Assembly (NCBI RefSeq): GCF_905220975.1
Contig: NZ_CAJNBK010000013.1
Span: forward strand, 1 to 64,000
Source: Paraburkholderia haematera
Lineage (GTDB): Bacteria > Pseudomonadota > Gammaproteobacteria > Burkholderiales > Burkholderiaceae
Reading direction: 5' to 3'
DNA: 64,000 nucleotides
Shown here one piece after another: positions 8,404-16,938 of the stretch (position 1 is the first letter of the stretch; each line of letters begins with the position of its first letter). Position numbers and translations under genes: made by a program. Below the pieces are notes generated by a model that worked only from the letters and a program-made list of their open reading frames with translations, ran no database searches and was not told the origin of the DNA.

Positions 8404-9780
8404 ATGAATCAATTGATCAATAACGAATCTACAATGCCGAAGACCCAAAACCCGGCACCGGCCGCACACGGCGGCTGGCTCGAACGGCGTTTCGCGCTCG
8501 CCGGGCGCAAAACCAGCGTGCGTATCGAAACGATCGCCGGTATCACCTCGTTTCTCGCGGCCGCCTATTTGCTGGTGGTGATTCCGTCGCTGCTGTCGGC
8601 GGGCGGCATGGACCGCGGCGCGGCGACCACCGCGACAATTCTCGTGTTCGTGCTGAGCACGGTGCTGATGGCGCTGTATGCGAATCTGCCGTTTCTGGTG
8701 GGACCCGGCATCGGCGGCTCGGTGATTCTCGGCATCACGCTCGCGGGCGAACACGTCGCATGGCAAACGGGTCTGGGCATTGCGTTCGTGTCCGGCGTAC
8801 TGTTCCTGATCCTGACCCTGGTGGGTGCGCGCAGCCTCGTGGTGCGCCTGATTCCGGCGCAAATCAAGCTCGGGCTCGGTGCATCGATCGGTTTGTTCAT
8901 CGCGGTGCTCGGTTTCCGTAACGCCGGCATGGTGATCGCCAACGCGAAAACCAATGCACTCGCGCTCGGTGATTTCTCGCGGCCCGGCACGCTGGTGGCA
9001 TTGATCGGCCTCGGCGCGGCTGTCGTGCTGCAAGGCCGCCGCGTGCCCGGCGCGATTTTGTGGGCGATCCTGATCGCGGCCGCCGCCGGTGTCCCGCTCG
9101 GCGTCACGCATATGCCCGCGTCGTTTCTGTCGTGGCCGCATAGCATCGTACCGATCGCGTTCAAGCTCGACATCGCGAGCGCCTTGAGTGTGGCCTCGAT
9201 TCCGTATCTGTTCGTGTTCTTCGCGGCGGAGTTTTTCTCGACACTAGGCACCACGCTCGCGGTCGGCGCCAAAGCGGATCTGCTCGACGAAAACGCAAAT
9301 CTGCCGAACATCAACCGACCGTTCCTCGTCGATTCGATTGCCGCGACGCTCGGTCCGGTGTTCGGCATTCCGGCGCTCACCGCGCTGGTCGAATCTGCGG
9401 CAGGCGTTGAAGCGGGTGGGCGTACCGGCCTCTCCTCGCTCGCCGCGGCCGCCATGTTCGCACTGATGCTGTTGTTCGTGCCGGTCGCGCTGGCGATTCC
9501 GAAAGAAGCGACTGCGCCGGCGCTGATCCTGATTGGGCTGTCGATGTTCAGCACGATTCGCCATACGCATTTCGACGACTTCAGCGACTCGCTGCCCGTT
9601 CTTTCGATGGTGCTGCTCACACTGATGTCGAACAGTTTCGGCACCGGCATCGCGGGCGGCCTGCTCTGCTACGTCCTCGTCAAACTGCTCGCCGGACGTT
9701 TCCGTGAAGTACCGTGGGGTCTCTATGTGCTGGCCGTGCCGCTCGGTTATTACTTCTATACCGTGGTCAAACCGCATTGA
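8404..9780 (+). CDS. NCS2-family purine permease (AzgA/PbuG-like)
   Basis: A 458-residue inner-membrane transporter. The N-terminal RIETIAGITSFLAAAYLLVV corresponds to the start of AzgA/GhxP-type guanine/hypoxanthine/adenine permeases; later segments FLVGPGIGGSVILGITLAG, QIKLGLGASIGLFIAVLGF and FFSTLGTTLAVGAKADLLDE (helix 8 substrate region) fit the family, as does GIPALTALVESAAGVEAGGR (helix 10 motif). It should take up purine bases by proton symport. Between the LysR gene and adenosine deaminase it makes sense as the importer of bases freed outside by the nucleoside hydrolase. Exact base preference cannot be read from sequence. ATG at 8434 is an alternative start. Confidence 0.87.
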   Translation: MNQLINNESTMPKTQNPAPAAHGGWLERRFALAGRKTSVRIETIAGITSFLAAAYLLVVIPSLLSAGGMDRGAATTATILVFVLSTVLMALYANLPFLVGPGIGGSVILGITLAGEHVAWQTGLGIAFVSGVLFLILTLVGARSLVVRLIPAQIKLGLGASIGLFIAVLGFRNAGMVIANAKTNALALGDFSRPGTLVALIGLGAAVVLQGRRVPGAILWAILIAAAAGVPLGVTHMPASFLSWPHSIVPIAFKLDIASALSVASIPYLFVFFAAEFFSTLGTTLAVGAKADLLDENANLPNINRPFLVDSIAATLGPVFGIPALTALVESAAGVEAGGRTGLSSLAAAAMFALMLLFVPVALAIPKEATAPALILIGLSMFSTIRHTHFDDFSDSLPVLSMVLLTLMSNSFGTGIAGGLLCYVLVKLLAGRFREVPWGLYVLAVPLGYYFYTVVKPH

Positions 9781-9883
9781 GTTCCTGATCTGAGTGACCC
9801 TGCGCAGCAGCACGTTTTGATCCTGCATTTGCACTAAACCGAGTTTGCGTCGAGTTGTACGCACTACCGAACATCATACCGAC

Positions 9884-10981
9884 ATGAAAGAGACACTGGG
9901 CAACGTGCCCGCATCGCGCCTCGGCATTACGCTCACCGATGCCCATCGCGCCTTCTTCACTGCCCTGCCGAAGGTCGAGTTGCATTGCCACCTGCTGGGT
10001 GCGGTGCGTCACGAGACTTTCGTCGCGCTCGCCGAAAAGAGCCACGCGCCAATCGACCGGGACGAGATCGACGCGTTCTATACGCGCGGCGAAAAACCCG
10101 TCGGCGTGCTGCGTGTGCTGCGCGCGCTCGACGAGCATCTGCTCACGCATGCCGACGACCTGCATCGCATCGCCTACGAATACCTCGCCGACGCCGCCGC
10201 ACACCAGGTGCGTCATAGCGAATTCTTCTGGAATCCTACCGGTACGGTGCGCGTTTCAAAGATTCCCTATGCGGATGCCCAGGCGGCCATCGTTGCCGCG
10301 ATTCGCGACGCCGCGCGCGACTTCGGCATCAGCGCGCGCCTGATCCCGAGCATCGACCGCGAAGCCGATCCCGACGAAGCGGTCGCGCTGGTCGACTGGA
10401 TGTGCGCGCATCGTGCGAACGAAGTGGCCGGTCTCGGCATCGACTACCGCGAGAACGACAGGCCACCTGAGTTGTTCTGGAAGGCATACCGCAATGCGCG
10501 AGACGCAGGCTTCAGGACCACTGCGCATGCAGGCGAATTCGGCATGCCGTGGCGCAATGTCGAGACGGCCGTCGACCTGCTGCAATGCGACCGGATCGAT
10601 CATGGCTATACGATCGTCGACAACCCGCAGTTGGCAGCGCGTTACGCGGAGCGCGGCATCGTCTTCACCGTGGTGCCGACCAACTCCTACTATTTACGCA
10701 CGCTCGCCCCCGAGGTCTGGGCCGAGCAGCATCCAATGCGGCGCATGCCGGGCCTGGGCCTGAAAATTCACCCGAACACCGACGACCCCACGCTGCACAA
10801 AGTGACGCCGAGCGAAGCATGGCAATTGATGGTTAGCCACTTCGGCTTCAGCATCGCTGAGTTGCGGGAGTTCATGCTGAACGGCATCGACGGCGCATGG
10901 ATCGATGAAACGACGCGACACACATGGCGCGCGGCATGGGGCGCGGAATTCGATACGTTGGCGGCAGCCTTGCCCGCTTAA
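9884..10981 (+). CDS. Adenosine/adenine deaminase family enzyme
   Basis: A 365-residue TIM-barrel amidohydrolase that deaminates adenosine (or adenine) to inosine (or hypoxanthine). The zinc ligands appear in order: LPKVELHCHLLGA (residues 28-40, HxH), FRTTAHAGEFG (His plus catalytic Glu), DRIDHGYTI (His) and KIHPNTDDPTLH (Asp-Asp, where most ADAs have SDDP). ATG at 9884 starts the alignable part; an in-frame start at 9845 would add 13 residues. It sits 103 bases after the NCS2 permease on the same strand, consistent with import followed by deamination. Confidence 0.88.
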   Translation: MKETLGNVPASRLGITLTDAHRAFFTALPKVELHCHLLGAVRHETFVALAEKSHAPIDRDEIDAFYTRGEKPVGVLRVLRALDEHLLTHADDLHRIAYEYLADAAAHQVRHSEFFWNPTGTVRVSKIPYADAQAAIVAAIRDAARDFGISARLIPSIDREADPDEAVALVDWMCAHRANEVAGLGIDYRENDRPPELFWKAYRNARDAGFRTTAHAGEFGMPWRNVETAVDLLQCDRIDHGYTIVDNPQLAARYAERGIVFTVVPTNSYYLRTLAPEVWAEQHPMRRMPGLGLKIHPNTDDPTLHKVTPSEAWQLMVSHFGFSIAELREFMLNGIDGAWIDETTRHTWRAAWGAEFDTLAAALPA

Positions 10982-11018
10982 GTCGACGAACGCCCCGGGT
11001 CACGCCACCCGCCCAGCT

Positions 11019-11879
11019 TCATTCACCAATCCACGAACCGCGCAAATCGCTGTCGTGCAGCAATTGCAGCAACGTGCCCGCCGGACGGCTCAACCGTTTG
11101 GCGGCCAGCGCGATGAATTCCACCGAGGGCAGCGCCGGTAGACCGGCCGCGTTGAGCGGCGGCGTCAGGCCCCGGGCAGCCAGATACTGCGGACGAACCG
11201 TTATGCCGAGCCCGCCGCGCGCGGCTGCGATGCAGCCCGCGTGGCTGCTGCTGGTGCAGACCACCTGCCAGCTAAAACCGGCTTCGGCGAGCGCGTCGAG
11301 CACCACGGCGCGCGTCACGCTCGGCTCGGCGACCAGAATCAGCGGCAACGGCTGGCTGAGATCGACCAGTGTGCCGGTGCGCGCCAGCCACTCCAGGCGC
11401 CCCGTAAAAAGCGGCACGCCGCGGCGGTCACCCAGACGCCGCTTACCGACAAGCAGATCGATCGAACCGGCGTCCAGCAACTCATACAGCTTGCCGGTCA
11501 TCCCGATCGTGATTTCCAGTTCGACATCGGGATGCGCATTGCGAAACGCCGCCAGCACCGTGGGCAGCGGCCCGAGCGCGACGTCGTCCGATGAGCCGAG
11601 CCGCACGCGCCCTTTCAGCCGCGGCGCGCGAAACTGCGACTCGGCCCGTGCGAGTGCTTGCAGGATCACGCTGGCGTGCGCGAGCATGGCCTCGCCGTCC
11701 GGGGTCATTGCGAGCGAATGGGTGTCGCGTACGAACAGACGCCGTCCGACGCTCTGTTCGAGCCGGCGGATATGTTCGCTGACGCTCGACTGCGTGAGAT
11801 CGAGTTGCCGCCCCGCCTCGGTGAAGCTATGGCAGGCGGCGACTGTCGCGAAGGTCTTGAGCCAGATGGGATTGAGCAT
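11019..11879 (-). CDS. LysR-family transcriptional regulator
   Basis: A 286-residue LTTR: winged helix at residues 1-62 (IWLKTFATVAACHSFTEAGR, LDLTQSSVSEHIRRLEQSVG) and a substrate-binding-like domain beginning RVRLGSSDDVALGPL. It is divergent from the MdtD-like pump gene and separated from it by 141 bases that hold two inverted repeats (11897-11917 and 11944-11961), so it most likely controls that pump. Its stop lies 37 bases from the adenosine deaminase stop (convergent). Confidence 0.88.
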   Translation of the reverse strand: MLNPIWLKTFATVAACHSFTEAGRQLDLTQSSVSEHIRRLEQSVGRRLFVRDTHSLAMTPDGEAMLAHASVILQALARAESQFRAPRLKGRVRLGSSDDVALGPLPTVLAAFRNAHPDVELEITIGMTGKLYELLDAGSIDLLVGKRRLGDRRGVPLFTGRLEWLARTGTLVDLSQPLPLILVAEPSVTRAVVLDALAEAGFSWQVVCTSSSHAGCIAAARGGLGITVRPQYLAARGLTPPLNAAGLPALPSVEFIALAAKRLSRPAGTLLQLLHDSDLRGSWIGE

Positions 11880-11896
11880 GCGTCATTGTGTTCCTG

Positions 11897-11917
11897 GTTA
11901 TCGGCAAAGTCGATAAC
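11897..11917. promoter_or_regulatory. Inverted repeat GTTATCG-N7-CGATAAC, candidate LysR box
   Basis: Perfect 7-bp arms around a 7-bp spacer, 18 bases before the LysR gene start and about 104 bases before the pump start. The T-N-A dyad layout matches what LysR proteins bind at divergent promoters, so it is a good candidate autoregulatory and activation site. Confidence 0.5.
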
Positions 11918-11943
11918 AGTCAACGCCTCCAGTGGGGTTCCCG

Positions 11944-11961
11944 ATTGACGGCGATGTCAAT
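11944..11961. promoter_or_regulatory. Inverted repeat ATTGAC-N6-GTCAAT
   Basis: A second perfect dyad with 6-bp arms in the same divergent promoter region, nearer to the pump gene. It does not share sequence with the first repeat, so it could be bound by another protein or overlap the pump promoter. Confidence 0.4.
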
Positions 11962-12020
11962 ATGATGACGGAATCCCCCCAACGATTGCTCCGAGCACGG
12001 CCCGCCGCCCCGTGGCTCAA

Positions 12021-13427
12021 ATGAACATGAACAAGGATTCCGCCCAGACCGCGCTGCTCTGGATCGTCGCCGCCGGCTTCTTCATGCAGTCGCTCGACAC
12101 GACGATCGTCAACACCGCGTTGCCGTCGATTGCGAACAGCCTGCACGTCGCGCCACTTGCCACGCAACCGATCGTGGTCGCCTACGCGCTGACCATGGCG
12201 ATGCTGACGCCTGCTTCGGGCTGGCTCGCCGATCGCTTCGGCACGCGGCGGGTCTATTTCGCGGCGATTCTCGTCTTTGTGCTTGGCTCGGTCTGCTGCG
12301 CGAGCGCGCATACGCTCAGCCAACTGGTGATGGCGCGGGTGCTGCAGGGGCTGGGCGGCTCGATGCTGCTGCCGATCGGTCGGCTCGCCGTTTTGCGCAG
12401 CGTCTCGAGCGAGCAATACGTGTCGGCACTCGCGTTCATTTCGATTGCCGGCCAGTTGGGGCCGATCGCCGGTCCAACGCTCGGCGGCTGGTTCGTTCAG
12501 GCCATCACGTGGCACTGGATTTTTCTGATCAATGTGCCGATTGGCGCACTGGGTCTCTACGCGGTACAGCGGTTTTTACCGGCGCATGATGAAACCCGCG
12601 CGCCGCCGTTCGACTTCGTCGGCTGTGGGCTGCTGTCGCTGTGCATGATCGCGTTTTCGCTGGCCGTCGACGCCCCCGTCGACTCGCACCGCGTGGCATG
12701 GTCTTCGGGTCTCTTTGCGCTCGCGGTGATCAGCGCGCTCGCCTACATTCCGCACGCAAAGCGCCGCAACACTCCCCTCTTCAAGCTCTCGCTCTTTAGC
12801 GAACCGAATTTCAGCGTCGGTCTGATCGGCAACCTGGTATGCCGCGTCGGCTCGAGCGCCGTACCGTTTCTCGTACCGTTGCTGCTGCAACTACAACTCG
12901 GCTACTCGCCGCTGCATTCCGGCCTGATGATGCTGCCCGCCGCACTTGCCGGCACTCTTGCCAAACGCTGGATCGCGCCGCTCGTGCGGCGCTATGGCTA
13001 TGACGCGTTCCTGCTCGTCAACACCGTGATCGTGGGGTCGGCGATCGTTGCGTTTGCACTGATTACGCGTGGTACGCCGCTCATCGTCGGGATCGTGATT
13101 CTGGCCGTGTTCGGCGCGGCCAACTCCATGCAATTCGCGGCGATGAACAGCGTCACGCTCAAAGGCCTCTCGCATGAAGATGCCGCCAGCGGCAACAGCC
13201 TCTTCTCGATGGTGCAGATGCTGGCGATCGGGTTGGGCGTTTCGATCGGCGGCGGGCTGGTGAATCTGTTCTCGGCGCAATGGGGATCGGCCGCGCTCGG
13301 GTTCCGCCTGAGCTTCGTGTGCGTGGGCGTCATTACGCTGGTGTCGGCATGGATTTTTCGCCATCTCGACGAAGCGCCCGTTACGCGCGACGTGCGTGGC
13401 CAGACGACCCAAAGCGCGGGACGCTGA
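12021..13427 (+). CDS. MFS transporter, DHA2 family, MdtD-like
   Basis: A 468-residue polytopic exporter. GFFMQSLDTTIVNTALPSIA in helix 1 is the DHA2 signature, GWLADRFGTRRVYF the motif A loop, RVLQGLGGSMLLPIGRLAVL and GPTLGGWFVQAITWHWIFLI follow as in MdtD. Late NSMQFAAMNSVTLKGLSHED and GNSLFSMVQMLAIGLGVSIGG also match that subgroup. Starts are ambiguous: ATG at 12021 or 12027, or an in-frame GTG at 12012, none with a clear ribosome binding site. Divergent LysR control is likely. Substrate unknown. Confidence 0.86.
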   Translation: MNMNKDSAQTALLWIVAAGFFMQSLDTTIVNTALPSIANSLHVAPLATQPIVVAYALTMAMLTPASGWLADRFGTRRVYFAAILVFVLGSVCCASAHTLSQLVMARVLQGLGGSMLLPIGRLAVLRSVSSEQYVSALAFISIAGQLGPIAGPTLGGWFVQAITWHWIFLINVPIGALGLYAVQRFLPAHDETRAPPFDFVGCGLLSLCMIAFSLAVDAPVDSHRVAWSSGLFALAVISALAYIPHAKRRNTPLFKLSLFSEPNFSVGLIGNLVCRVGSSAVPFLVPLLLQLQLGYSPLHSGLMMLPAALAGTLAKRWIAPLVRRYGYDAFLLVNTVIVGSAIVAFALITRGTPLIVGIVILAVFGAANSMQFAAMNSVTLKGLSHEDAASGNSLFSMVQMLAIGLGVSIGGGLVNLFSAQWGSAALGFRLSFVCVGVITLVSAWIFRHLDEAPVTRDVRGQTTQSAGR

Positions 13428-13668
13428 ATAGCGTCTTTCAGTCCACGACGGCGTTCTCCGTTAATCGGCATAAATATGCCTGACGCATGACGAGAACCGC
13501 ATTCCTTTGTGCATCAGGCGGGCTCATCCGGATTGGCGTCAATCGGGTGCCTGACGCCGTAGCGTGGCTGATATTCCACTCATGATGCAGCGTCATCGAT
13601 GCGGCCGGACGGGTCGCGTTTCCCGATAGCGGCGCATGAAATCAAACGATGTTTCGCGTTAGCATGTC

Positions 13669-13682
13669 ATGCATTAATGCAT
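13669..13682. promoter_or_regulatory. Perfect palindrome ATGCATTAATGCAT
   Basis: A 14-bp perfect palindrome ending 16 bases before the ATG of the LysR gene at 13699 and overlapping the place where transcription or translation would start. It is a candidate autoregulatory site. The 271-base gap from the pump stop to this gene holds nothing else that I can support. Confidence 0.4.
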
Positions 13683-13698
13683 AACAAAGGAATATCAC

Positions 13699-14628
13699 AT
13701 GCCATTTGACGAGCGCATGCTGAACGGCATGGGCGTGCTGACGGCGATCGTCGACTGCGGAAGTTTTGCGGCGGCTGGCGAAGCACTCGACATGTCGCAA
13801 TCGGGGGTCAGCCGTTCGGTTGCACGGCTTGAAGCACGCCTCGGCATCCGGCTATTCGATCGCACCACCCGTTCGGTCACGCTGACAGACGAAGGCCGGC
13901 GCTTTTACGAACAGATCGTGCCGCTGCTCGGCGGGCTCGAGGAAGCGGCTGCTTCCGCGGCTGAGGGCGCCACTGCGGTTCGCGGGCGTTTGCGCGTGAA
14001 CATGGACCCGTTCTTTTCGCGTCTCGTGCTGGGGCCGAGGCTTGGCGGCTTCATCGATAAGCATCCCGATCTGCAACTCGAGTTGATCACGCGCGACCAG
14101 TTAGGCGACATGGTCGCCGACGGCTTCGACCTTGCGATCCGTTTCGGCGATCCGCCCGTATCGACCTTGATTGCACGCAAGCTGCTCGACACGCGCATTC
14201 TGACGGTGGCTGCGCCCTCGTACCTGAAGAAGCACGGGCATCCGGCAAGCCCCGCGGAACTCGAAAACGGCAAGCATGTGTGCATCAAGTTCCGTGATCC
14301 GCTGACGGGTTATCCGTTCAGTTGGGAGTTTCATCGCGGACGCAAGAAGATCGTGACGAGCCCGCGGGGGCGGCTTACCGTGAATGACGTTGGTACTTTG
14401 CACAGCGTGTGTAGTGCCGGACAAGGCATCGCGCAAATTCTTGCGCTGGGGGCCGAGTCGTTGCTTGCCAATGGCAAGTTGGTGGAGTTGTTCCCCGATT
14501 GGGGGGATGAGGTTTATCCGCTGTATGCGCTTTATCCTTCGCGGCATCATCCGCCGGCTAAGGTTCGGGTGTTTTTTGACTTTGTTGTTTCGTTGACTGG
14601 AGGGGGGGTGCGGGAAGCGGGTGCTTGA
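13699..14628 (+). CDS. LysR-family transcriptional regulator
   Basis: A 309-residue LTTR of the CrgA/PgdR-like group: helix-turn-helix in GVLTAIVDCGSFAAAGEALD and MSQSGVSRSVARLEARLGIR, then RLFDRTTRSVTLTDEGRRFY, and an effector domain with the MVADGFDLAIRFGDP motif common to this subgroup. AAAGG precedes the ATG at 13699. It has no divergent partner: upstream is the end of the MdtD-like gene and downstream the inverted-repeat element, whose first arm provides a hairpin and T-run (14804-14826) able to end its transcript. Confidence 0.87.
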   Translation: MPFDERMLNGMGVLTAIVDCGSFAAAGEALDMSQSGVSRSVARLEARLGIRLFDRTTRSVTLTDEGRRFYEQIVPLLGGLEEAAASAAEGATAVRGRLRVNMDPFFSRLVLGPRLGGFIDKHPDLQLELITRDQLGDMVADGFDLAIRFGDPPVSTLIARKLLDTRILTVAAPSYLKKHGHPASPAELENGKHVCIKFRDPLTGYPFSWEFHRGRKKIVTSPRGRLTVNDVGTLHSVCSAGQGIAQILALGAESLLANGKLVELFPDWGDEVYPLYALYPSRHHPPAKVRVFFDFVVSLTGGGVREAGA

Positions 14629-14705
14629 GGTGGGGGTATGGTTTTTTTTGGGGGGGGTTGCCTGCTGGCGCTTGTTTGTCTGTGGTTTTGTGGTTTTGTG
14701 GTTTT

Positions 14706-14905
14706 GGCCTTTCCTTGATTTGTTAGGGGTTTATTAGCGTTCCCCCTGTGCGGGGGGGCACCTACTTTTCTTTGCCTGCCGCAAAGAAAAGTAGGCAAAA
14801 GAAAGCGGCTCAAACCGCTAATTTTTAAGCGGGTCCCCTGGCTTGGAAGAGGCAGTGGTGCATCTGGAATCCGTGCCCCCGCACACTCCGCGTTAGTGAC
14901 TAAGG
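14706..14905 (+). repeat. Left arm of a large inverted-repeat element
   Basis: Positions 14706-14839 (134 bases) are the exact reverse complement of 15383-15516; similarity continues at a lower level to about 14905. Each arm contains a hairpin with a 15-bp perfect stem, CCTACTTTTCTTTGC / GCAAAGAAAAGTAGG, around CTGCC (14761-14795), next to a C5...G7 stretch, and a second short hairpin with a T-run. Weaker outer similarity (GTTTTGTGGTTTTG repeats) runs back to about 14640. This hairpin type is, from general knowledge, very frequent between genes in Burkholderia-group genomes and sometimes misannotated as coding. Confidence 0.85.
14804..14826 (+). terminator. Hairpin AGCGG-CTCAAA-CCGCT plus T-run
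   Basis: A 5-bp stem followed by AATTTTT on the plus strand, inside the left repeat arm. It is weak alone but follows the 15-bp hairpin at 14761-14795, and together they would end transcription from the LysR gene. The exact mirror copy is at 15396-15418 on the minus strand. Confidence 0.45.
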
Positions 14906-15316
14906 ACTCATCAGCTCCCACTCCGCACTACGTGCGTCGCGGATGGGTATGTATGGGAAACCTGAGGCTTTGATTGGGCGTGATGGGCCATCGGCTTTGC
15001 CTCGGCGAAAACGGATTGGCGTGGGGAACCAACGGCTTCGTTTGGGCCCGGTGGGAACCATCGGCTTCGCCTCGGCGCGCGCGAGTCCGCATTGGAAATC
15101 GGTGGCTCCGTTTAGCGCGACGGGGAACATGCTTCGGTGAGACGCCGTGTCCGCATACCTAGCAGTACGACAGACCGGTGTGCGGCAGTGTGAGCCTGGG
15201 GGAGCGCGTTCACGGCCGGACGGTGCGCTGCCGTACCAAATCGAAAACGGACGCGAAACGATCGAATGGTTGGTGAAATACCCTTCGGCGCGCGCAGCGC
15301 CGCCGGAAGTATGACT
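14906..15316. other. Core of the inverted-repeat element, non-coding
   Basis: About 410 bases between the arms. It has no convincing ORF. From 14965 to 15115 it contains three degenerate copies of a roughly 40-45-base unit with the core ACCATCGGCTTCGCCTCGGCG (copies near 14986, 15028 and 15057), which is the only structure I see. Frames open on both strands encode Gly/Arg-rich strings without ribosome binding sites. It could be the remnant of a small non-autonomous mobile element or simply a repeat-rich spacer. Confidence 0.4.
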
Positions 15317-15516
15317 GCCTTGTCACTCACGCGGAATGTGCGAGGGCACCGATTCCAGATGCACCACTACCTCCTCCGAGCTAGGGGACCCGCTTAAAAA
15401 TTAGCGGTTTGAGCCGCTTTCTTTTGCCTACTTTTCTTTGCGGCAGGCAAAGAAAAGTAGGTGCCCCCCCGCACAGGGGGAACGCTAATAAACCCCTAAC
15501 AAATCAAGGAAAGGCC
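15317..15516 (-). repeat. Right arm of the large inverted-repeat element
   Basis: Reverse complement of the left arm, perfect over 15383-15516 and about 85 percent alike over 15317-15382. It holds the same 15-bp-stem hairpin at 15427-15461. Just outside it (15499-15575) lie three imperfect direct repeats of about 25 bases with the core AATCAAGGAAAGGCCAAG, where the left side has one, and then the outer similarity to the left flank (CCACAAAACCACAAAC) resumes to about 15620. Confidence 0.85.
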
Positions 15517-15781
15517 AAGCACCCCAAATCAAGGAAAGGCCAAGAATTCCAGATCAAGAACAGGCCAAAACCACAAAACCACAAACAACCCGCCGAGCAG
15601 GCAAAAAACCCCCACCACCGAACGCAAGCCGCCACTCAACTAAAATACCTAGCACCAACCCAAGCGGCTTTGCTGCGTTTTAGCACCAAAATCGCACAAA
15701 TTTTCCCCTTCGAACCCCTTTCATAACGCAGACATTTTTTCCGATTTATTACAGATTATTTTTTTCTTGTGATGGACTAAT

Positions 15782-15797
15782 TTGCTGCATGCAGCAA
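15782..15797. promoter_or_regulatory. Perfect 16-bp palindrome TTGCTGCATGCAGCAA
   Basis: A perfect palindrome 56 bases before the GTG start of the glycosyltransferase, in an AT-rich promoter-like stretch (15730-15780). It is the right size and place for a dimeric repressor or activator site. Confidence 0.45.
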
Positions 15798-15852
15798 TGT
15801 GTGCGCAAGGCGAACAGGTTGCTCCCCTTAACAGATAAAAAAGGAGACGCCC

Positions 15853-16938
15853 GTGCTTACCTTCTCCACTACCGCCCCGACGTCCCATCCCTCTCCCAGG
15901 GTTTCCATTTGCCTGCCAACCTGCAATCGGCCTGAGCTAATCGTCGAGTGCATTGATTCGTGCCTCGCGCAGACGTATGGCAATCTGGAAATCGTGATCG
16001 GCGACGATTCTAAAGACACTCGCACGCAGCAGTTGATGGCGACGCGCTATGCGAACGAGCCGCGCATCCGCTATGCAAAGAACCAGCCGCCGCTCGGCCA
16101 GGCGCACAATGTCGCGAGCCTGTTCGAGCGCGCACGCGGCGACAAGATTCTGCTGATTCACGACGACGATCTGCTCACCACCGACGGCATCGAGAAGCTC
16201 GTGTCGCTATGGGCGCTTCATCCGCAACTCGAGGTAGCATTCGCCGATCAATACGAGGCCGATCACAACGGCGCAATCGATTTCGACGCGAGCCTGCGCC
16301 TGAACACCGCGTTTCGCCGCACGAAGGACGCCGAAGGCTTGCAGCCTTTGCCGGGTAGAACCGGGCTGATCCAGATGTTCCCGAACAACGGCTGGATGGC
16401 CAACGCGGACCTTGTCAGGCGGATCGGCTACAAGGATCAGTACGGCATGTGCTGCGATTTCGTGTTCGGCACCGAACTCTGTCTCGCGGCCCGCGAGGTG
16501 TTTTATCTGCACGAATACGTGTCGGTGTATCGGAAGACGGCAACCTCGATCTCGCATAGCACGCGCGGCACGGCGGTTGCCGCGACCGTCAGTGCGTATG
16601 CGTTCGTCAAGGCGTTGAAACTGCCCCCGCAACTGGAGCCGTCACGTAAGCTGGCATTGCGCCGGCTCGCGCCGGTCGTCGTCTCGGTTCATGCGAAAAA
16701 TCGCCACGCAGCGCTCGGGTTGAAGATCGCGTTCACGCATCTCTTCGCCTACAACTATGGTTTCAGCATGCGCCTCTATTACCACCTGCTCATGCTCTCA
16801 CGCGCGGCGGTGAAGATGCGGCAGCACGCAGCGGTGACGGGTGTGGCCGCAGCAGCACCTGCTGTCGCCGTCGAGCCGCTGGCTGCCGTAACGGAGCGTG
16901 TGACGGAGCTCGTGACCGATCGATCCGAACTGATCTGA
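15853..16938 (+). CDS. Family 2 glycosyltransferase
   Basis: A 361-residue GT-A fold enzyme expected to transfer a sugar from a nucleotide donor, probably in surface polysaccharide or lipopolysaccharide synthesis. RVSICLPTCNRPELIVECID is the GT2 N-terminal strand-helix, IVIGDDSKDT binds the nucleotide, and ILLIHDDDLLTTDGIEKL carries the DxD-like metal site; NNGWMANADLVRRIGYKDQY resembles the acceptor region. The start is GTG at 15853 with AAGGAG ideally spaced. The last 40 residues are Ala/Val-rich and variable. It stands alone, without other glycan genes, after the inverted-repeat element. Confidence 0.83.
   Translation: MLTFSTTAPTSHPSPRVSICLPTCNRPELIVECIDSCLAQTYGNLEIVIGDDSKDTRTQQLMATRYANEPRIRYAKNQPPLGQAHNVASLFERARGDKILLIHDDDLLTTDGIEKLVSLWALHPQLEVAFADQYEADHNGAIDFDASLRLNTAFRRTKDAEGLQPLPGRTGLIQMFPNNGWMANADLVRRIGYKDQYGMCCDFVFGTELCLAAREVFYLHEYVSVYRKTATSISHSTRGTAVAATVSAYAFVKALKLPPQLEPSRKLALRRLAPVVVSVHAKNRHAALGLKIAFTHLFAYNYGFSMRLYYHLLMLSRAAVKMRQHAAVTGVAAAAPAVAVEPLAAVTERVTELVTDRSELI

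Noticed and set aside
14640-15620. Coding interpretation of the FLLPTFLCGRQRKVGAPP-type frames in both arms
   Set aside because: The same peptide arises from both arms because the hairpin is palindromic; this is a known kind of misannotation of the Burkholderia repeat.
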